NCBI GenBank assembly: GCA_002304505.1
Contig: NCEH01000024.1
Location: forward strand, 1 to 36,911
Length of the DNA: 36,911 nucleotides
Source of the DNA: Rhizobiales bacterium 32-66-11
GTDB lineage: Bacteria; Pseudomonadota; Alphaproteobacteria; Rhizobiales; Xanthobacteraceae
Direction: 5' to 3'
The translations under genes and the position numbers were made by a program. This document shows, piece by piece, positions 1-8,554 of this stretch. The stretch's first letter is position 1. Each line of letters starts with the position of its first letter. The notes below the pieces were generated by a model. That model was not told the DNA's origin. It worked only from the letters and a program-made list of their open reading frames with translations, and searched no databases.

Positions 1-95
1 GAACGCCTCTGGAAAAACCCGACGCCGTGGGCCCATCGAACACTCCTGTGAAGCTCGCAAAAGCTAACATGGGTGTCCACTAAACCGAGGGAGGA
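1..95. other. Left edge, possible mobile-element end
   Basis: No complete gene is present here. The SDR remnant to the right stops being SDR-like at about position 95, and an unrelated sequence (GTGTCCACTAAACCGAGGGA at 72-91) begins. Such an abrupt break through a conserved coding region is what an insertion-sequence end or a recombination junction leaves. One plus-strand frame is open from the edge to a TAA at 81-83 and could be the tail of a transposase, but I do not recognise the protein. Confidence 0.25.
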
Positions 96-365
96 TCACG
101 AGATGCCGGCATTGTTCACCAGCACGTCTAGGTCGGGGAACAGGGCTTCGACCTCGTCGGTCAGGTGAGCGATCGCCGCCGGATCCCTCATGTCGACCTG
201 CAGGCCATGCATCCCTGGATGCGTGGCAGTGATCTCGTCCAGAAGGGCCTGACGACGGCCGGCGATGACCACCTGATTGCCGCGCTGATGGAACGCTTCG
301 GCCAAGCCTCGGCCGATGCCGCTCGTGCCGCCGGTGATGAGAACGGTGCGACCTGCTAGATCCAT
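96..365 (-). pseudogene. Truncated short-chain dehydrogenase/reductase (DltE-like), N-terminal third only
   Basis: The 89 residues are a clean SDR N-terminus: the cofactor-binding motif TGGTSGIG at residues 11-18, a GRR basic patch at about 36-38 suggesting NADP preference, and the NNAG motif at about 84-87. Two codons after NNAG the frame meets a TGA, so the catalytic Ser-Tyr-Lys region and substrate loop (about 160 residues) are missing. The protein cannot be an active SDR. It starts 39 bp downstream of the NmrA-like gene on the same strand and was probably its operon partner. It closely resembles the intact SDR at 10971-11729, so the two are paralogues. The loss coincides with foreign-looking sequence at the left edge. 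Confidence 0.85.
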
Positions 366-404
366 GACTGAAGCTCCTGTTGTGGGCGTATCGCGATGCC
401 GGGC

Positions 405-1289
405 TCAGCCGAGGACGGCGGGCTTGAGCGTCTCTTCGCACCACTGGCGGAAGCTCGTCGGCGTTGAGTTTTCCGGCGTTCTGGGCGCAGTCAGGTCGAG
501 GCCCTGATCTTTCGCCCAGGCCATATCCGTCATGCCCTGCGCCATGGCATCGGAGAAACCGAACTGCACGAAGCGCGCCTTGTAGGCGTCGAAGCTGATT
601 TGCTGGTAGCTGACCGCCTTACCGAGCACATCGGAGATGATTCCAGCCATGTCGTTGAACGAGATGTTCTCGGGACCGAGAACTGGCACTTCGCTCTGAT
701 CCGTCCAGCTGTCATCGAGCAGCCATCGTGTCGCCACGGCGGCGATGTCGCGCGTGGCCACGCTTGGCAGTTTGAGATCGCCCGAGATGGGCAGGAAGAA
801 CTTGCCCTGATCCCTGATCGCGATTGCTTGGCGCCCGATGTTGTCCATGAAGGACGGCATGGCGAGGCCGCGGAATGCGACGCCGGTCGAGGTGATCAAG
901 TCGTCCGTAGCCAGCGAGCCGGTGACAAAGCCCGCCTTGTCGGCGAGCGATGAGCCCCGCCCGAGCGCCGTGACCGATACCACCCGTCTGACACCTTGCT
1001 CTTCCAGGGCCGCCGTGGCCGGACGCGTGAAATCCACATAAGCCGCTGCGACGGAAGCGGCTTTGGGATCGGGCGGCACGAGCCAGAATATCGCATCGGC
1101 GCCGCTGAACGCTTTGCGCAAGACGCCAGTATCGCCATGGGAGCCTTTGACGATCTCGGCTCTTGCTCGCACTTCCTCGGCCAGGCGTGATGGATCGCGC
1201 GCAACAATTCGGATCGGCGCGCCCGAATGAAGAAGGTTCTGGACGACCCGATGCCCAATATCGCCGGTAGGTGCGGTGACAACGATCAT
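405..1289 (-). CDS. NmrA-like NAD(P)-binding Rossmann protein
   Basis: This 294-residue protein belongs to the atypical SDR / NmrA-HSCARG group. These bind NAD(P)H and serve either as quinone/isoflavone-type reductases or as redox sensors. The start chosen gives MIVVTAPTGDIGHRVVQNLL, with a glycine-rich TAPTGDIGH nucleotide loop at residues 5-13 and ARDPSR at about 30 as the cofactor-selecting strand end. A GGAG six bases upstream of this ATG supports it over an in-frame ATG 22 codons earlier. The C-terminal half (ISDVLGKAVSYQQISFDAYKARF) is the usual substrate-side region. There is no YxxxK pair in the classical position, as is normal for NmrA. The truncated SDR follows 39 bp downstream. The substrate is unknown. 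Confidence 0.85.
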   Translation of the reverse strand: MIVVTAPTGDIGHRVVQNLLHSGAPIRIVARDPSRLAEEVRARAEIVKGSHGDTGVLRKAFSGADAIFWLVPPDPKAASVAAAYVDFTRPATAALEEQGVRRVVSVTALGRGSSLADKAGFVTGSLATDDLITSTGVAFRGLAMPSFMDNIGRQAIAIRDQGKFFLPISGDLKLPSVATRDIAAVATRWLLDDSWTDQSEVPVLGPENISFNDMAGIISDVLGKAVSYQQISFDAYKARFVQFGFSDAMAQGMTDMAWAKDQGLDLTAPRTPENSTPTSFRQWCEETLKPAVLG

Positions 1290-1736
1290 GCTCGACTCCG
1301 ATATTGAAGCGGCGGCCGCTCTTGCGGGCTGGTCCAGAGGAAGGGCTGACGTCACCGCTCATGTTCGAGCCGAAGCTATGGGAATGGCCCAGGACGATCA
1401 ATGCTGAAAGATCCGTAATATATTCGCAATCGTCCGGAATGACCTGATGGGCCCGCTGTTAGAGTCTTGTCTCTGCTGAAACCCAGCTGCGGCCTGCTCC
1501 AAAGGCCCCGGGCCGCGAAAGCGATATAGTCCACCAGCTGAGGCTGATGCGCGCAGGATAATGCCCCAGCGCCAGCTGCTGGCCATTAGGACCGTGCAGA
1601 CGGTCGCTATTGCTGAGCGCGCTCCCGCTGATCTGCCTGCCGGAGGATTTAGGAGCGCTGTCCTTAGGACGTGGCCCCATAAATTTGCGCATCCGAGCGT
1701 GCCGTGATTCAAGCTCCCGAACCGGGAGCCAGAGAG
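1290..1736. other. Gene-free region between NmrA-like gene and IS remnant
   Basis: I see no convincing gene in these 447 bases. The segment holds the promoter side of the minus-strand NmrA-like gene. Its right part (from about 1660) probably includes the left end of the IS5-family remnant. A short hairpin, CTCCC-gaac-CGGGAG type, lies just before the transposase ATG at about 1712-1730. Open frames here are shadow-like in composition. Confidence 0.5.
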
Positions 1737-2437
1737 ATGCGCCGTCACAAACTGAGCGACGAGGATGGGCGATCATCGCGCCGCTTTTGCCGAACAAGGT
1801 GCGGGGCGTGGCGCGGGTGGACGACCGCCGGGTGATCAATGGCATCCGGTGGCGGTCCCGAACCGGCGCGCCGTGGCGGAATGTGCCGGAGCGGTTCGGC
1901 CCGCGTACAACCCTGTACAACCGTTTCGTGCGCTGGCGGGCCGCCGGGGTCTGGGACCGGCTGCTGGAAGCGGTTTCCGCCGCCTATGACGGCGACATCG
2001 TGATGATCGATAGCTCTTGTGTTCGTGTTCACCAGCACGGCGCCGCCATCAAAAAGGGGGCGCTGACGATCGTTGCATGGGACGCTCCCGGGGCGGGCTG
2101 ACCATCAAGATCCACGCTCTGGTCGACGCTGAGGGGCGTCCAATCCACCTCCTGCTCACCGCCGGACAGGCCGGCGACGCACCGGCCGGGCGCGAACTGC
2201 TGGCGCGGCTCGCACCGGGCGGCATCCTGCTCGCCGACAAGGCCTATGACACCGACGCCATCCGCGCCGAGACGGCGGCGCGCGGTGGATTTGCCAATGT
2301 GCCGCCTCGCACGATCCGCAAGCGCAGCTTCGCCTTCAGTCCGTGGCTCTATCGCCAGAGGAACCTCGTCGAGCGCTTAAAAACTCGTCTCAAATCGCCT
2401 TGTATTTGTCCTGCGCCGGTGCGGGGCATCGACCTAA
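1737..2437 (+). pseudogene. IS5-family (IS427-like) transposase, multiply frameshifted
   Basis: The reading frames encode a recognisable IS5-family DDE transposase in pieces. It begins at ATG 1737 (MRRHKLSDED). The frame must shift at about 1765, where one base is missing from the usual DEEWAIIAPLL stretch, to continue through RGVARVDDRRVINGI and VWDRLLEAVSAAYDGD to the first catalytic aspartate (MIDSS). A second shift is needed at an A5G5 run at 2051-2060, before GRSRGGLTIKIHALVDAEG, the second Asp region (LLADKAYDTDAI) and YRQRNLVER. After about 2376 the FFNK-type segment holding the third acidic residue is deleted. A recognisable C-terminal stretch (KLVSN..VFVL) resumes in another frame and ends near 2437. 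The A5G5 step could be a programmed -1 site, which some IS5 groups use, but the other lesions make the element dead. It abuts the molybdoenzyme operon. Confidence 0.85.
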
Positions 2438-2466
2438 GCTGTGGTCAATAAATTCCACACGGGACA

Positions 2467-2925
2467 ATGCTGATGACCGCCATTTCGGTGAATCGCAAGA
2501 CTTACGAGATCAACGCGACAGAGGATACGCCGCTGCTCTGGGTTCTGCGTGACGAACTCGGGTTGACCGGCACGAAATTCGGCTGCGGCATCGCGCAATG
2601 TGGCGTCTGTACGGTCCATGTGGACGGGATGGCGGTGCGTTCTTGCCAGATGCCCGTCGGCACGGTCGGCGAGCGGGCGATCACCACCATCGAGGGGGTC
2701 GGCGAGACGAGCGCTGGCGCCAGGGTTCAGAAGGCATGGCTCGATCTCGAAGTGGTCCAGTGCGGCTATTGCCAGCCAGGGCAGATCATGTCCGCCGCCG
2801 CGTTGCTGGCGGCCAACCCCGATCCCGACGATGAGGCGATCGACGCCGCCATGGCCGGCAATCTCTGCCGCTGCGGAACCTATGTGCGCATTCGCCAGGG
2901 GATCAAGCATGCCGCGCGATCCTGA
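2467..2925 (+). CDS. 2Fe-2S subunit of molybdenum hydroxylase/aldehyde dehydrogenase (IorA-like)
   Basis: This is a 152-residue ferredoxin-type electron-transfer subunit of the xanthine oxidase family. It passes electrons from the molybdenum centre to the cytochrome. The N-terminal plant-type cluster has C40, C45, C48 and C60 (CGIAQCGVC). The C-terminal four-helix cluster has C99, C102, C134 and C136 (CGYCQPGQ and NLCRCGTY). Length and motifs match isoquinoline 1-oxidoreductase alpha subunits, NicA of nicotinate hydroxylase and small subunits of bacterial aldehyde dehydrogenases. Translation may start at ATG 2467 or at ATG 2473; GGGA at 2461-2464 suits the second slightly better. It overlaps the next gene by 17 bp. 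There is no signal peptide, as expected for a subunit exported piggyback with its Tat-carrying partner. Confidence 0.95.
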   Translation: MLMTAISVNRKTYEINATEDTPLLWVLRDELGLTGTKFGCGIAQCGVCTVHVDGMAVRSCQMPVGTVGERAITTIEGVGETSAGARVQKAWLDLEVVQCGYCQPGQIMSAAALLAANPDPDDEAIDAAMAGNLCRCGTYVRIRQGIKHAARS

Positions 2926-5092
2926 GGCCATGCAGGCCGGCACGCTCTCGCGCCGCGCGGTTCTGCGCGGCGGGGCCGCGGTGCTGGGCGGGTTGTTCAT
3001 CGGCATCGAGCTGCCCGCCGGGAGAGCGCGGGCCGACGAACCGCAGGCCGCCGGGGCGGCTCTGAGCGCCTTCGTCCATGTTCCCGCGCAGGGCCGGGTG
3101 TCGCTGATCATGCCGGCGGTCGAGATGGGCCAGGGCGTCTACACCTCGCAGGCCATGTGCATGGCCGAGGAACTCGACGTCGGGCTCGACCAGATAGAGG
3201 CGATCCACGCCCCGCCGGATCGCGAGCATTACGGCCACCCGATCTTCTACGTGCAGGCGACGGGCGGTTCCACCACCACCATGGCGTGGACGGAACCGCT
3301 GCGCAGAGCTGGCGCCACGGCCCGCGCCATGCTGGTGGCTGCGGCCGCTGCGGAATGGAGCGTGCCGACGTCAGAACTCGTCACCGCGCGCGGCGTCATC
3401 ACCCATCCCGGCAGCGGGCGCGCCCAGCGCTACGGCGATGTCGCGGATCGCGCCGCCCGGATGCCGACGCCCGCAGACGTTCCGCTCAAGTCACCCGAGC
3501 AGTTCCGGCTGATCGGCACCCGCGCCCGGCGCATCGACACACCCGACAAGGTGGTGGGCAAGGCCGTCTATGGCATCGATGTGAGATTGCCCGGCATGAC
3601 ATTTGCCGCACTGACGGCCTCCCCCGTGCTCGGCGGCAAGGTCGAGCATGTCGACGAGGCGCCGGCGCTTGCCATGCCCGGCGTGCGGCAGGTCGTGGTG
3701 CTGGACGACATCGTCGCGGTCGTCGCCGACAACACATGGATCGCCGAACAGGCCCTGCGCGCACTCGACATCGCCTGGTCGCCCGGCGCCAATGCGGCCC
3801 TCGATCAGGCGCAGCTCTGGGCGGATACCGAGACGGCCGCCACGGGGCCGGGCGTGACGGTTCGCAAGGAAGGTGATGCCACCGGTAAGCTGGCAGCCGG
3901 CGCACTCGTGGAGGCCGCCTACGAACTTCCCTTCCTCGCCCACACCTCGCTCGAAACACAGAACTGTACTCTCCATGTGCATGACGGCGCCTGCGAGATC
4001 TGGGTCGGAACGCAGGTGCCCGGCTATGCGCAGGCCGGCGCCGCGCAAGTTCTCGGCATCCCGCCCGAGAAGGTGACGGTCCACAACCACCTGATCGGGG
4101 GCGGTTTCGGCGGGCGGCTGGAGGCCGGGCCAATCGTTACAGCAACCCGCATCGCGCAGAAGGTGGCGGGGCCGGTCAAGGTGATCTGGTCTCGCGAGCA
4201 GGACATCCGGCAGGACATGTTCCGGCCGCTCTATCACAACCGGCTAAAAGCCCGCATCGAGAATGACCGGATCACCGCCTGGCATCACCGGGTGACGGGG
4301 CCGTCCATCCTCGCGCGCTGGCTGCCGCCGGCTTTCAAGGACGGCATCGACAGCGACGCCATCGACGGCGCGGCCGAGCCGCCTTATGCGCTGGGCGACA
4401 TGCTGGTCGAGTATGTCCGCCACGAGAATGGCGTGCCGTTCTCCTTCTGGCGCGGTGTCGGGCCGAACAGCACGGTGTTCTCCGTCGAGAGCTTCCTCGA
4501 CCTGATCGCGCGCAAGAGCGGCGCAGATCCGGTGGCGCTCCGCCGCGGCCTGCTGCAGAAGAACCCGCGCGCCCGTGCCGTACTCGACGCCGCCGCTGCT
4601 AAAGCCGGTTGGGGCACGCCGCTCGCTGCGTCCGCCTTCGGGGCGCGCAGGGGGCGCGGCGTGGCACTGATGCACGCCTTCGGCAGCCTGCTGGCGTGCG
4701 TCGCCGAAGTGGCAGTGACCGATGGTGGAGACGTCCGCGTCACCAAGGTCGTGGTGGCGGCGGATATCGGCCGCATCATCAACCCCGACACGGTGGTGGC
4801 GCAGGTTGAGGGCGGCGTCGTCTTCGGGATCGCGACGGTTTTGCACAACCGCATCACCTTCGCCGGCGGCCGGGTGGAGCAAACGAACTTCAACGATTAC
4901 CGCCTGCTGCGCATCAACGAGATGCCCACCATCGAGGTGGAACTGATGGCGAGCACGGAGAAATCCGGCGGCATCGGCGAGCCCGGTACCGTCATTGTCC
5001 AGCCCGCGGTGGCCAATGCGGTCTTCGCGGCGACCGGCGTCCAACTGACGCGCATGCCGCTTGATGCCTCGCTCATCGCCCGATCGGTCTGA
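2909..5092 (+). CDS. Molybdopterin-binding catalytic subunit (IorB-like), Tat-exported
   Basis: This 727-residue protein is the large catalytic subunit of a xanthine oxidase-family enzyme, which hydroxylates aldehydes or N-heteroaromatics using water. A twin-arginine signal ([15 protein letters not shown], residues 11-25) places the mature enzyme in the periplasm. Family landmarks include the [16 protein letters not shown] block near residue 70, the [11 protein letters not shown] molybdopterin loop near 400, and the C-terminal GGIGEPGTV motif carrying the catalytic glutamate. ATG 2909 is preferred over upstream in-frame ATGs because it overlaps the 2Fe-2S gene's end and immediately precedes the Tat signal. 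The IorA-IorB-cytochrome c arrangement matches membrane-bound aldehyde dehydrogenases of acetic acid bacteria and nicotinate-type hydroxylases. The sequence does not settle the substrate. Confidence 0.93.
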   Translation: MPRDPEAMQAGTLSRRAVLRGGAAVLGGLFIGIELPAGRARADEPQAAGAALSAFVHVPAQGRVSLIMPAVEMGQGVYTSQAMCMAEELDVGLDQIEAIHAPPDREHYGHPIFYVQATGGSTTTMAWTEPLRRAGATARAMLVAAAAAEWSVPTSELVTARGVITHPGSGRAQRYGDVADRAARMPTPADVPLKSPEQFRLIGTRARRIDTPDKVVGKAVYGIDVRLPGMTFAALTASPVLGGKVEHVDEAPALAMPGVRQVVVLDDIVAVVADNTWIAEQALRALDIAWSPGANAALDQAQLWADTETAATGPGVTVRKEGDATGKLAAGALVEAAYELPFLAHTSLETQNCTLHVHDGACEIWVGTQVPGYAQAGAAQVLGIPPEKVTVHNHLIGGGFGGRLEAGPIVTATRIAQKVAGPVKVIWSREQDIRQDMFRPLYHNRLKARIENDRITAWHHRVTGPSILARWLPPAFKDGIDSDAIDGAAEPPYALGDMLVEYVRHENGVPFSFWRGVGPNSTVFSVESFLDLIARKSGADPVALRRGLLQKNPRARAVLDAAAAKAGWGTPLAASAFGARRGRGVALMHAFGSLLACVAEVAVTDGGDVRVTKVVVAADIGRIINPDTVVAQVEGGVVFGIATVLHNRITFAGGRVEQTNFNDYRLLRINEMPTIEVELMASTEKSGGIGEPGTVIVQPAVANAVFAATGVQLTRMPLDASLIARSV

Positions 5093-5095
5093 TCC

Positions 5096-6430
5096 ATGAA
5101 GCGCAAAGTCATTCTCTCCCTTGCCGCGGGTGCGGCCGTTCTTGGTGCCGCCGCGCTCGGCCTCACCGGATGGATGGTGTTCCAGCCCGGCCCCTATGCT
5201 TTCGCGACGGGGAAACCGATCCCGCTTTCCGCCTATCACGGGCCTTCGCCGACCGGCGTTCCCGCCGAACTCGCCAGCGCTGCCCCGGCCGCGCGCGGTG
5301 CCTATGTCGCCGCCATGGCCGACTGTCAGGCGTGCCACACCGCGCCCGGCGGCAAGCCCTTCGCCGGCGGACGGGCCTTCGTGCTGCCTTTCGGAACGAT
5401 CTACACGCCGAACCTGACGCCCGATCCCGAAACCGGCATCGGCAAGTGGACCGACGCGCAATTCCTGAACGCCGTGCATCGCGGCATCGCGCCGGACGGC
5501 TCGCATTACTATCCGGCCTTCCCCTATCCCTCCTACACGCGACTGAGCGACGAGGACGTACTGGCGATCAAGGCGCATCTGTTCGCGCTGCCGCCGGTGA
5601 AGCAGGCCAATCGGCCGAATACATTCGGGTTCCCCTATAATCAGCGCTGGCTGATGGCGATCTGGTCGGCGCTGTTCAACCCGAATGAGCGCTTCCGCCC
5701 GGTGCCCGAGCAATCCCCGGAATGGAACCGCGGCGCCTATCTCGTCGAGGCGGCCGGCCATTGCGGCGAGTGCCACACGCCGCGCAACCTCATGCAGGCC
5801 CTCGACCAGCGTGCCAAGTTCGGCGGGGGCGTCGCGGAGGGATGGACGGCCTACAACATCTCGAGCGACAAGATCAGCGGCATCGGCGACTGGTCGGCGC
5901 AGGAACTCGCCTCCTACCTTTCGAGCGGGCATGCGCACGGCCGGGGCGTCGCCTCCGGCCCGATGGGCGAGGCCGTGGAATTGAGCCTGTCGCATCTGAC
6001 AAAAGCCGATATCGGGGCCATCGTCACCTATCTCAGGAGCGTTCCTTCCGTGAAGGGCGATCTCCCCGCGCTGGCTGGCCCCGCGCCCGCGACACCGAAG
6101 CTTGCGCGGATCGACAATCCGGTCGGCAAGCGCATTTTCGAAGGCAATTGCGCGAGCTGCCACGCCTGGACCGGTGCAGGCGCAGCCCGTGAGGAGGCGC
6201 AGCTCACCGGCGTGCGGGCCGTCAACGATCCCGGCGGCGCCAATGTGGCGCTGATGATCCTGCACGGGTCAGGCGGCCCGACACCCCACCGGCCCTACAT
6301 GCCGGACTTCGGCAAGGTCTATTCGAACGACGAGATCGCCGCCGTGACCAATTATGTCACCGCGCGTTTCGGAACCGAGCCCTCCCAACTGACGGCCGAC
6401 GACATCGCCCGCCTGCGCGCTGCGAACTGA
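5096..6430 (+). CDS. Triheme c-type cytochrome, electron acceptor of the molybdoenzyme
   Basis: This 444-residue protein has three CxxCH heme sites: CQACH at 77-81, CGECH at 223-227 and CASCH at 352-356. A hydrophobic N-terminal helix (residues 5-28) acts as an uncleaved anchor or signal, putting the hemes on the periplasmic face. Three-heme architecture of this length is typical of the cytochrome subunits of membrane-bound alcohol/aldehyde dehydrogenases and of IorAB-type oxidoreductases; these pass electrons to ubiquinone or a terminal oxidase. The start is 4 bp after the stop of the large subunit, so the two are translationally coupled. It would complete a complex that oxidises its substrate outside the cytoplasm. 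No further subunit or XdhC-like maturation factor is visible. Confidence 0.93.
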   Translation: MKRKVILSLAAGAAVLGAAALGLTGWMVFQPGPYAFATGKPIPLSAYHGPSPTGVPAELASAAPAARGAYVAAMADCQACHTAPGGKPFAGGRAFVLPFGTIYTPNLTPDPETGIGKWTDAQFLNAVHRGIAPDGSHYYPAFPYPSYTRLSDEDVLAIKAHLFALPPVKQANRPNTFGFPYNQRWLMAIWSALFNPNERFRPVPEQSPEWNRGAYLVEAAGHCGECHTPRNLMQALDQRAKFGGGVAEGWTAYNISSDKISGIGDWSAQELASYLSSGHAHGRGVASGPMGEAVELSLSHLTKADIGAIVTYLRSVPSVKGDLPALAGPAPATPKLARIDNPVGKRIFEGNCASCHAWTGAGAAREEAQLTGVRAVNDPGGANVALMILHGSGGPTPHRPYMPDFGKVYSNDEIAAVTNYVTARFGTEPSQLTADDIARLRAAN

Positions 6431-6461
6431 AACAGTCGCCATATGACCTGGACGCGCTCTC

Positions 6462-7451
6462 ATGAATGACCGCAAGCGCCAAATTCCCGTCATCCCCGCC
6501 TCCTTCTTCGGCCTGGTGCTGGGGCTGGTCGGATGGGGCAACAGCTGGCGAGCAGCGCATGACATATGGGGACTGCCGGCCGCCATAGGCGAGGTCCTCA
6601 TGCTCGCGGGCGTCCTCGTCTGGGCGGTTCTCATCGTGCTGTTCGCAGCCAAGTGGCTGTCGGCCCGGGGCGACGCGATCGCGGAGGCCTGGCACCCGGT
6701 GCAGTGCTGCTTCATCGGCCTCGTGGGAGTCGCGACGATGCTGGCAGGGATCGCGGCTCACCCCTATTCGACTCTTCTCGCGGTGGTGCTGTTCGCACCG
6801 GGCGTGGCCTTCACCCTGTTCTTCGCGCTCTGGCGAACCGGCGTCCTTTGGCAGGGGGGGCGCGATCCCGCAGCCACCACGCCGGTCCTCTATCTGCCGA
6901 CCGTGGCCGGCTCCTATGTGACCGCCATCGGCTGCGCAATGCTCGGACATCCCGACTGGGGACGGCTCGCCTTCGGCGCTGGGACATTGAGCTGGTTCGC
7001 CATCGAATCCGTCCTGCTGCACCGCCTTTACACCGCACCGGAAATGCCGCCTCCCCTGCGGCCGGTGCTGGGTATCCAGCTCGCGCCGCCAACCGTCGGC
7101 GCCGCTGCCTATCTCAGCGTGACGAGCGGGCCGCCCGACCTGGTGGTCTATGGACTGATCGGCTACGGCCTGCTGCAACTGCTCCTGCTCGCCCGCCTCG
7201 GGCGCTGGATCTTCGCCGCCGGCGTCTCCGCCTCCGCCTCCGCCTGGGCATTCACCTTCGGCCTCACCGCCTTGTCCACGGCAATGGTCAGGCTGGTGGG
7301 GCGGGGCGATGCCGGTGCGATATCGGTTCTCGCGCCCGCCGTCTTCGTGCTGGTCTCGACCGCGATGAGCGCGATCGTCCTGCGGACGATTTGGCTGTTC
7401 GTCACCGGCCGGCTTCTGCCGGTGCTGGCGCCAGCCGCGCCGCGTGCATGA
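6462..7451 (+). CDS. tehA: TehA/SLAC1-family anion channel or dicarboxylate transporter
   Basis: This 329-residue polytopic membrane protein aligns along its whole length with E. coli TehA. It shares the first helix (IPASFFGLVLGLVGWGNSWR), EAWHPVQ, TTPVLYLPTVAGSYV, LGIQLAPP and GYGLLQLLLLARL. About ten transmembrane helices are visible. The family comprises gated anion channels (plant SLAC1, Haemophilus TehA) and C4-dicarboxylate/malate permeases; the tellurite-resistance name comes from overexpression effects. It lies 31 bp after the cytochrome gene on the same strand and is probably the last gene of that operon. There a carboxylate channel could handle the acid produced by periplasmic oxidation. 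That role is inference from position only. Confidence 0.88.
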   Translation: MNDRKRQIPVIPASFFGLVLGLVGWGNSWRAAHDIWGLPAAIGEVLMLAGVLVWAVLIVLFAAKWLSARGDAIAEAWHPVQCCFIGLVGVATMLAGIAAHPYSTLLAVVLFAPGVAFTLFFALWRTGVLWQGGRDPAATTPVLYLPTVAGSYVTAIGCAMLGHPDWGRLAFGAGTLSWFAIESVLLHRLYTAPEMPPPLRPVLGIQLAPPTVGAAAYLSVTSGPPDLVVYGLIGYGLLQLLLLARLGRWIFAAGVSASASAWAFTFGLTALSTAMVRLVGRGDAGAISVLAPAVFVLVSTAMSAIVLRTIWLFVTGRLLPVLAPAAPRA

Positions 7452-7697
7452 GGAATACGGGGAGCGATGAACGAGATCCCGCATAATGTCCCATCCGCCC
7501 GCCGGACAGGCGTCCTGCGCGCCTCTAGGACTGCCGCCGCGACGCTGGCACAAGTGCTGATTACCGATCTTGAGAAGGCGCGCTCCCAGCAGGGCGGGAT
7601 GAGGATTGGGGACGCGCAGCCTCTATGGCGAGCTCTCCGGCGAGACGCCCGCCAGCCCCGGCGACTGAGCGATTCAGCGTGCCGGCGGCGGCGGCGA
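7452..7697. other. Unresolved stretch after tehA, possible gene remnant
   Basis: A good ribosome-binding site (GGGGAGCG) precedes an ATG at 7467, so translation may begin here. The reading frame runs on into the antisense of the hydrolase gene and has no family resemblance beyond about 60 residues. A second frame reads SLYGELSGETPASPGD and stops near 7667, which looks like a true protein tail. The simplest reading is a frameshifted or truncated gene remnant of about 200 bp. I cannot name its family. Confidence 0.3.
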
Positions 7698-8531
7698 TCA
7701 GACCTGCCGGTAACCGCCCTTCACCCAGGCCGAAATCGCCTGCATGTACCCCGCCGCATCGTCCTCCCAGACGAAATGCCCGGCATCAAGGATGATGTGA
7801 ACGGCGCGGGGAAGGTGGCGCGCCAGAAACGCGCCGTTCGCCGGCGGGACAATCGGATCGTCCTGACCGGAAATCACCAGCACCGGCGTGCGGATCGCCG
7901 GCAGCAGGACCTTCAGGCGCGGCAGGTCACGGGGGTAGGCGCGGACATAGTCGGCCGCCTCGATCCAGCGCCGGCCCTGTGACGACAGGCGAAAGTCCTC
8001 CATGGCTTCCGCTGGCGGGGTCTGCCGCGTCAGGCGCGTGATCGTGCTGACGACCTGTGCTCCTCCCTCCGGTTCCCCATACTCTCCTTCGCGCGCCTCC
8101 ATCACGCCGCGCAATCCCTTGCCGACGAGTTCCATGTCGGCGCCACCGCTGCCGACAACAAGGCTCTCAAACAGGCTCGGCCGGGCGGCGGCGGCAAACA
8201 GCATGGCGGAGGCTCCCACATCCGGACCGATGGCGTGCCACCGTTCTATGCCAAGCGCATCAGCCAGCCGCGTCACGAATCCGCCCATGGGCTCCGGCGC
8301 CATCAACTCGGCGCGGCGTTCGGACCGTCCGAAGCCGGGCAGATCCACGGCGACGACGGGTCCCAGCGTCGTCAATGTCGGCCAGATAGCATGGAAGGCG
8401 TAGATGCTTTGCGGCCAGGGCGCGGTGATCAGGATGGGCAAACCACTCCCACCACTACGCGCGATCCGAATTTCGAGCCCGTCGATGGTGACGAACTCAG
8501 TAGAGGCGGCCGGAAAGATCGGCGTGTTCAT
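7698..8531 (-). CDS. Alpha/beta hydrolase with Asp nucleophile (epoxide hydrolase / haloalkane dehalogenase-like)
   Basis: This 277-residue alpha/beta hydrolase has the VDLPGFGRS loop at 62-70 and, at the nucleophile elbow, GPDVGAS with Asp104 where esterases have Ser. Asp at this position is the hallmark of haloalkane dehalogenases, epoxide hydrolases and fluoroacetate dehalogenases, which work through an alkyl-enzyme ester. The other triad members are visible: an acid in GQDDPIVPP near residue 220 and the histidine in LDAGHFVWED near 250. The gene lies 23 bp downstream of the broken aldo/keto reductase on the same strand and was probably co-transcribed with it. No signal peptide is seen, so it should be cytoplasmic. 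The ATG at 8531 has only a weak ribosome-binding site. Confidence 0.85.
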   Translation of the reverse strand: MNTPIFPAASTEFVTIDGLEIRIARSGGSGLPILITAPWPQSIYAFHAIWPTLTTLGPVVAVDLPGFGRSERRAELMAPEPMGGFVTRLADALGIERWHAIGPDVGASAMLFAAAARPSLFESLVVGSGGADMELVGKGLRGVMEAREGEYGEPEGGAQVVSTITRLTRQTPPAEAMEDFRLSSQGRRWIEAADYVRAYPRDLPRLKVLLPAIRTPVLVISGQDDPIVPPANGAFLARHLPRAVHIILDAGHFVWEDDAAGYMQAISAWVKGGYRQV

Positions 8532-8554
8532 AGGATGGAGCCCGCTTCAGAGGG

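Noticed and set aside
4244..6265. 673-residue open frame on the minus strand
   Set aside because: It is antisense to the molybdopterin subunit and cytochrome genes; long antisense frames are common in GC-rich coding DNA. No family motif was seen.
6357..7553. 398-residue minus-strand frame rich in Gly, Arg, Glu and Gln
   Set aside because: It is the antisense of the TehA-like gene and has low-complexity composition.
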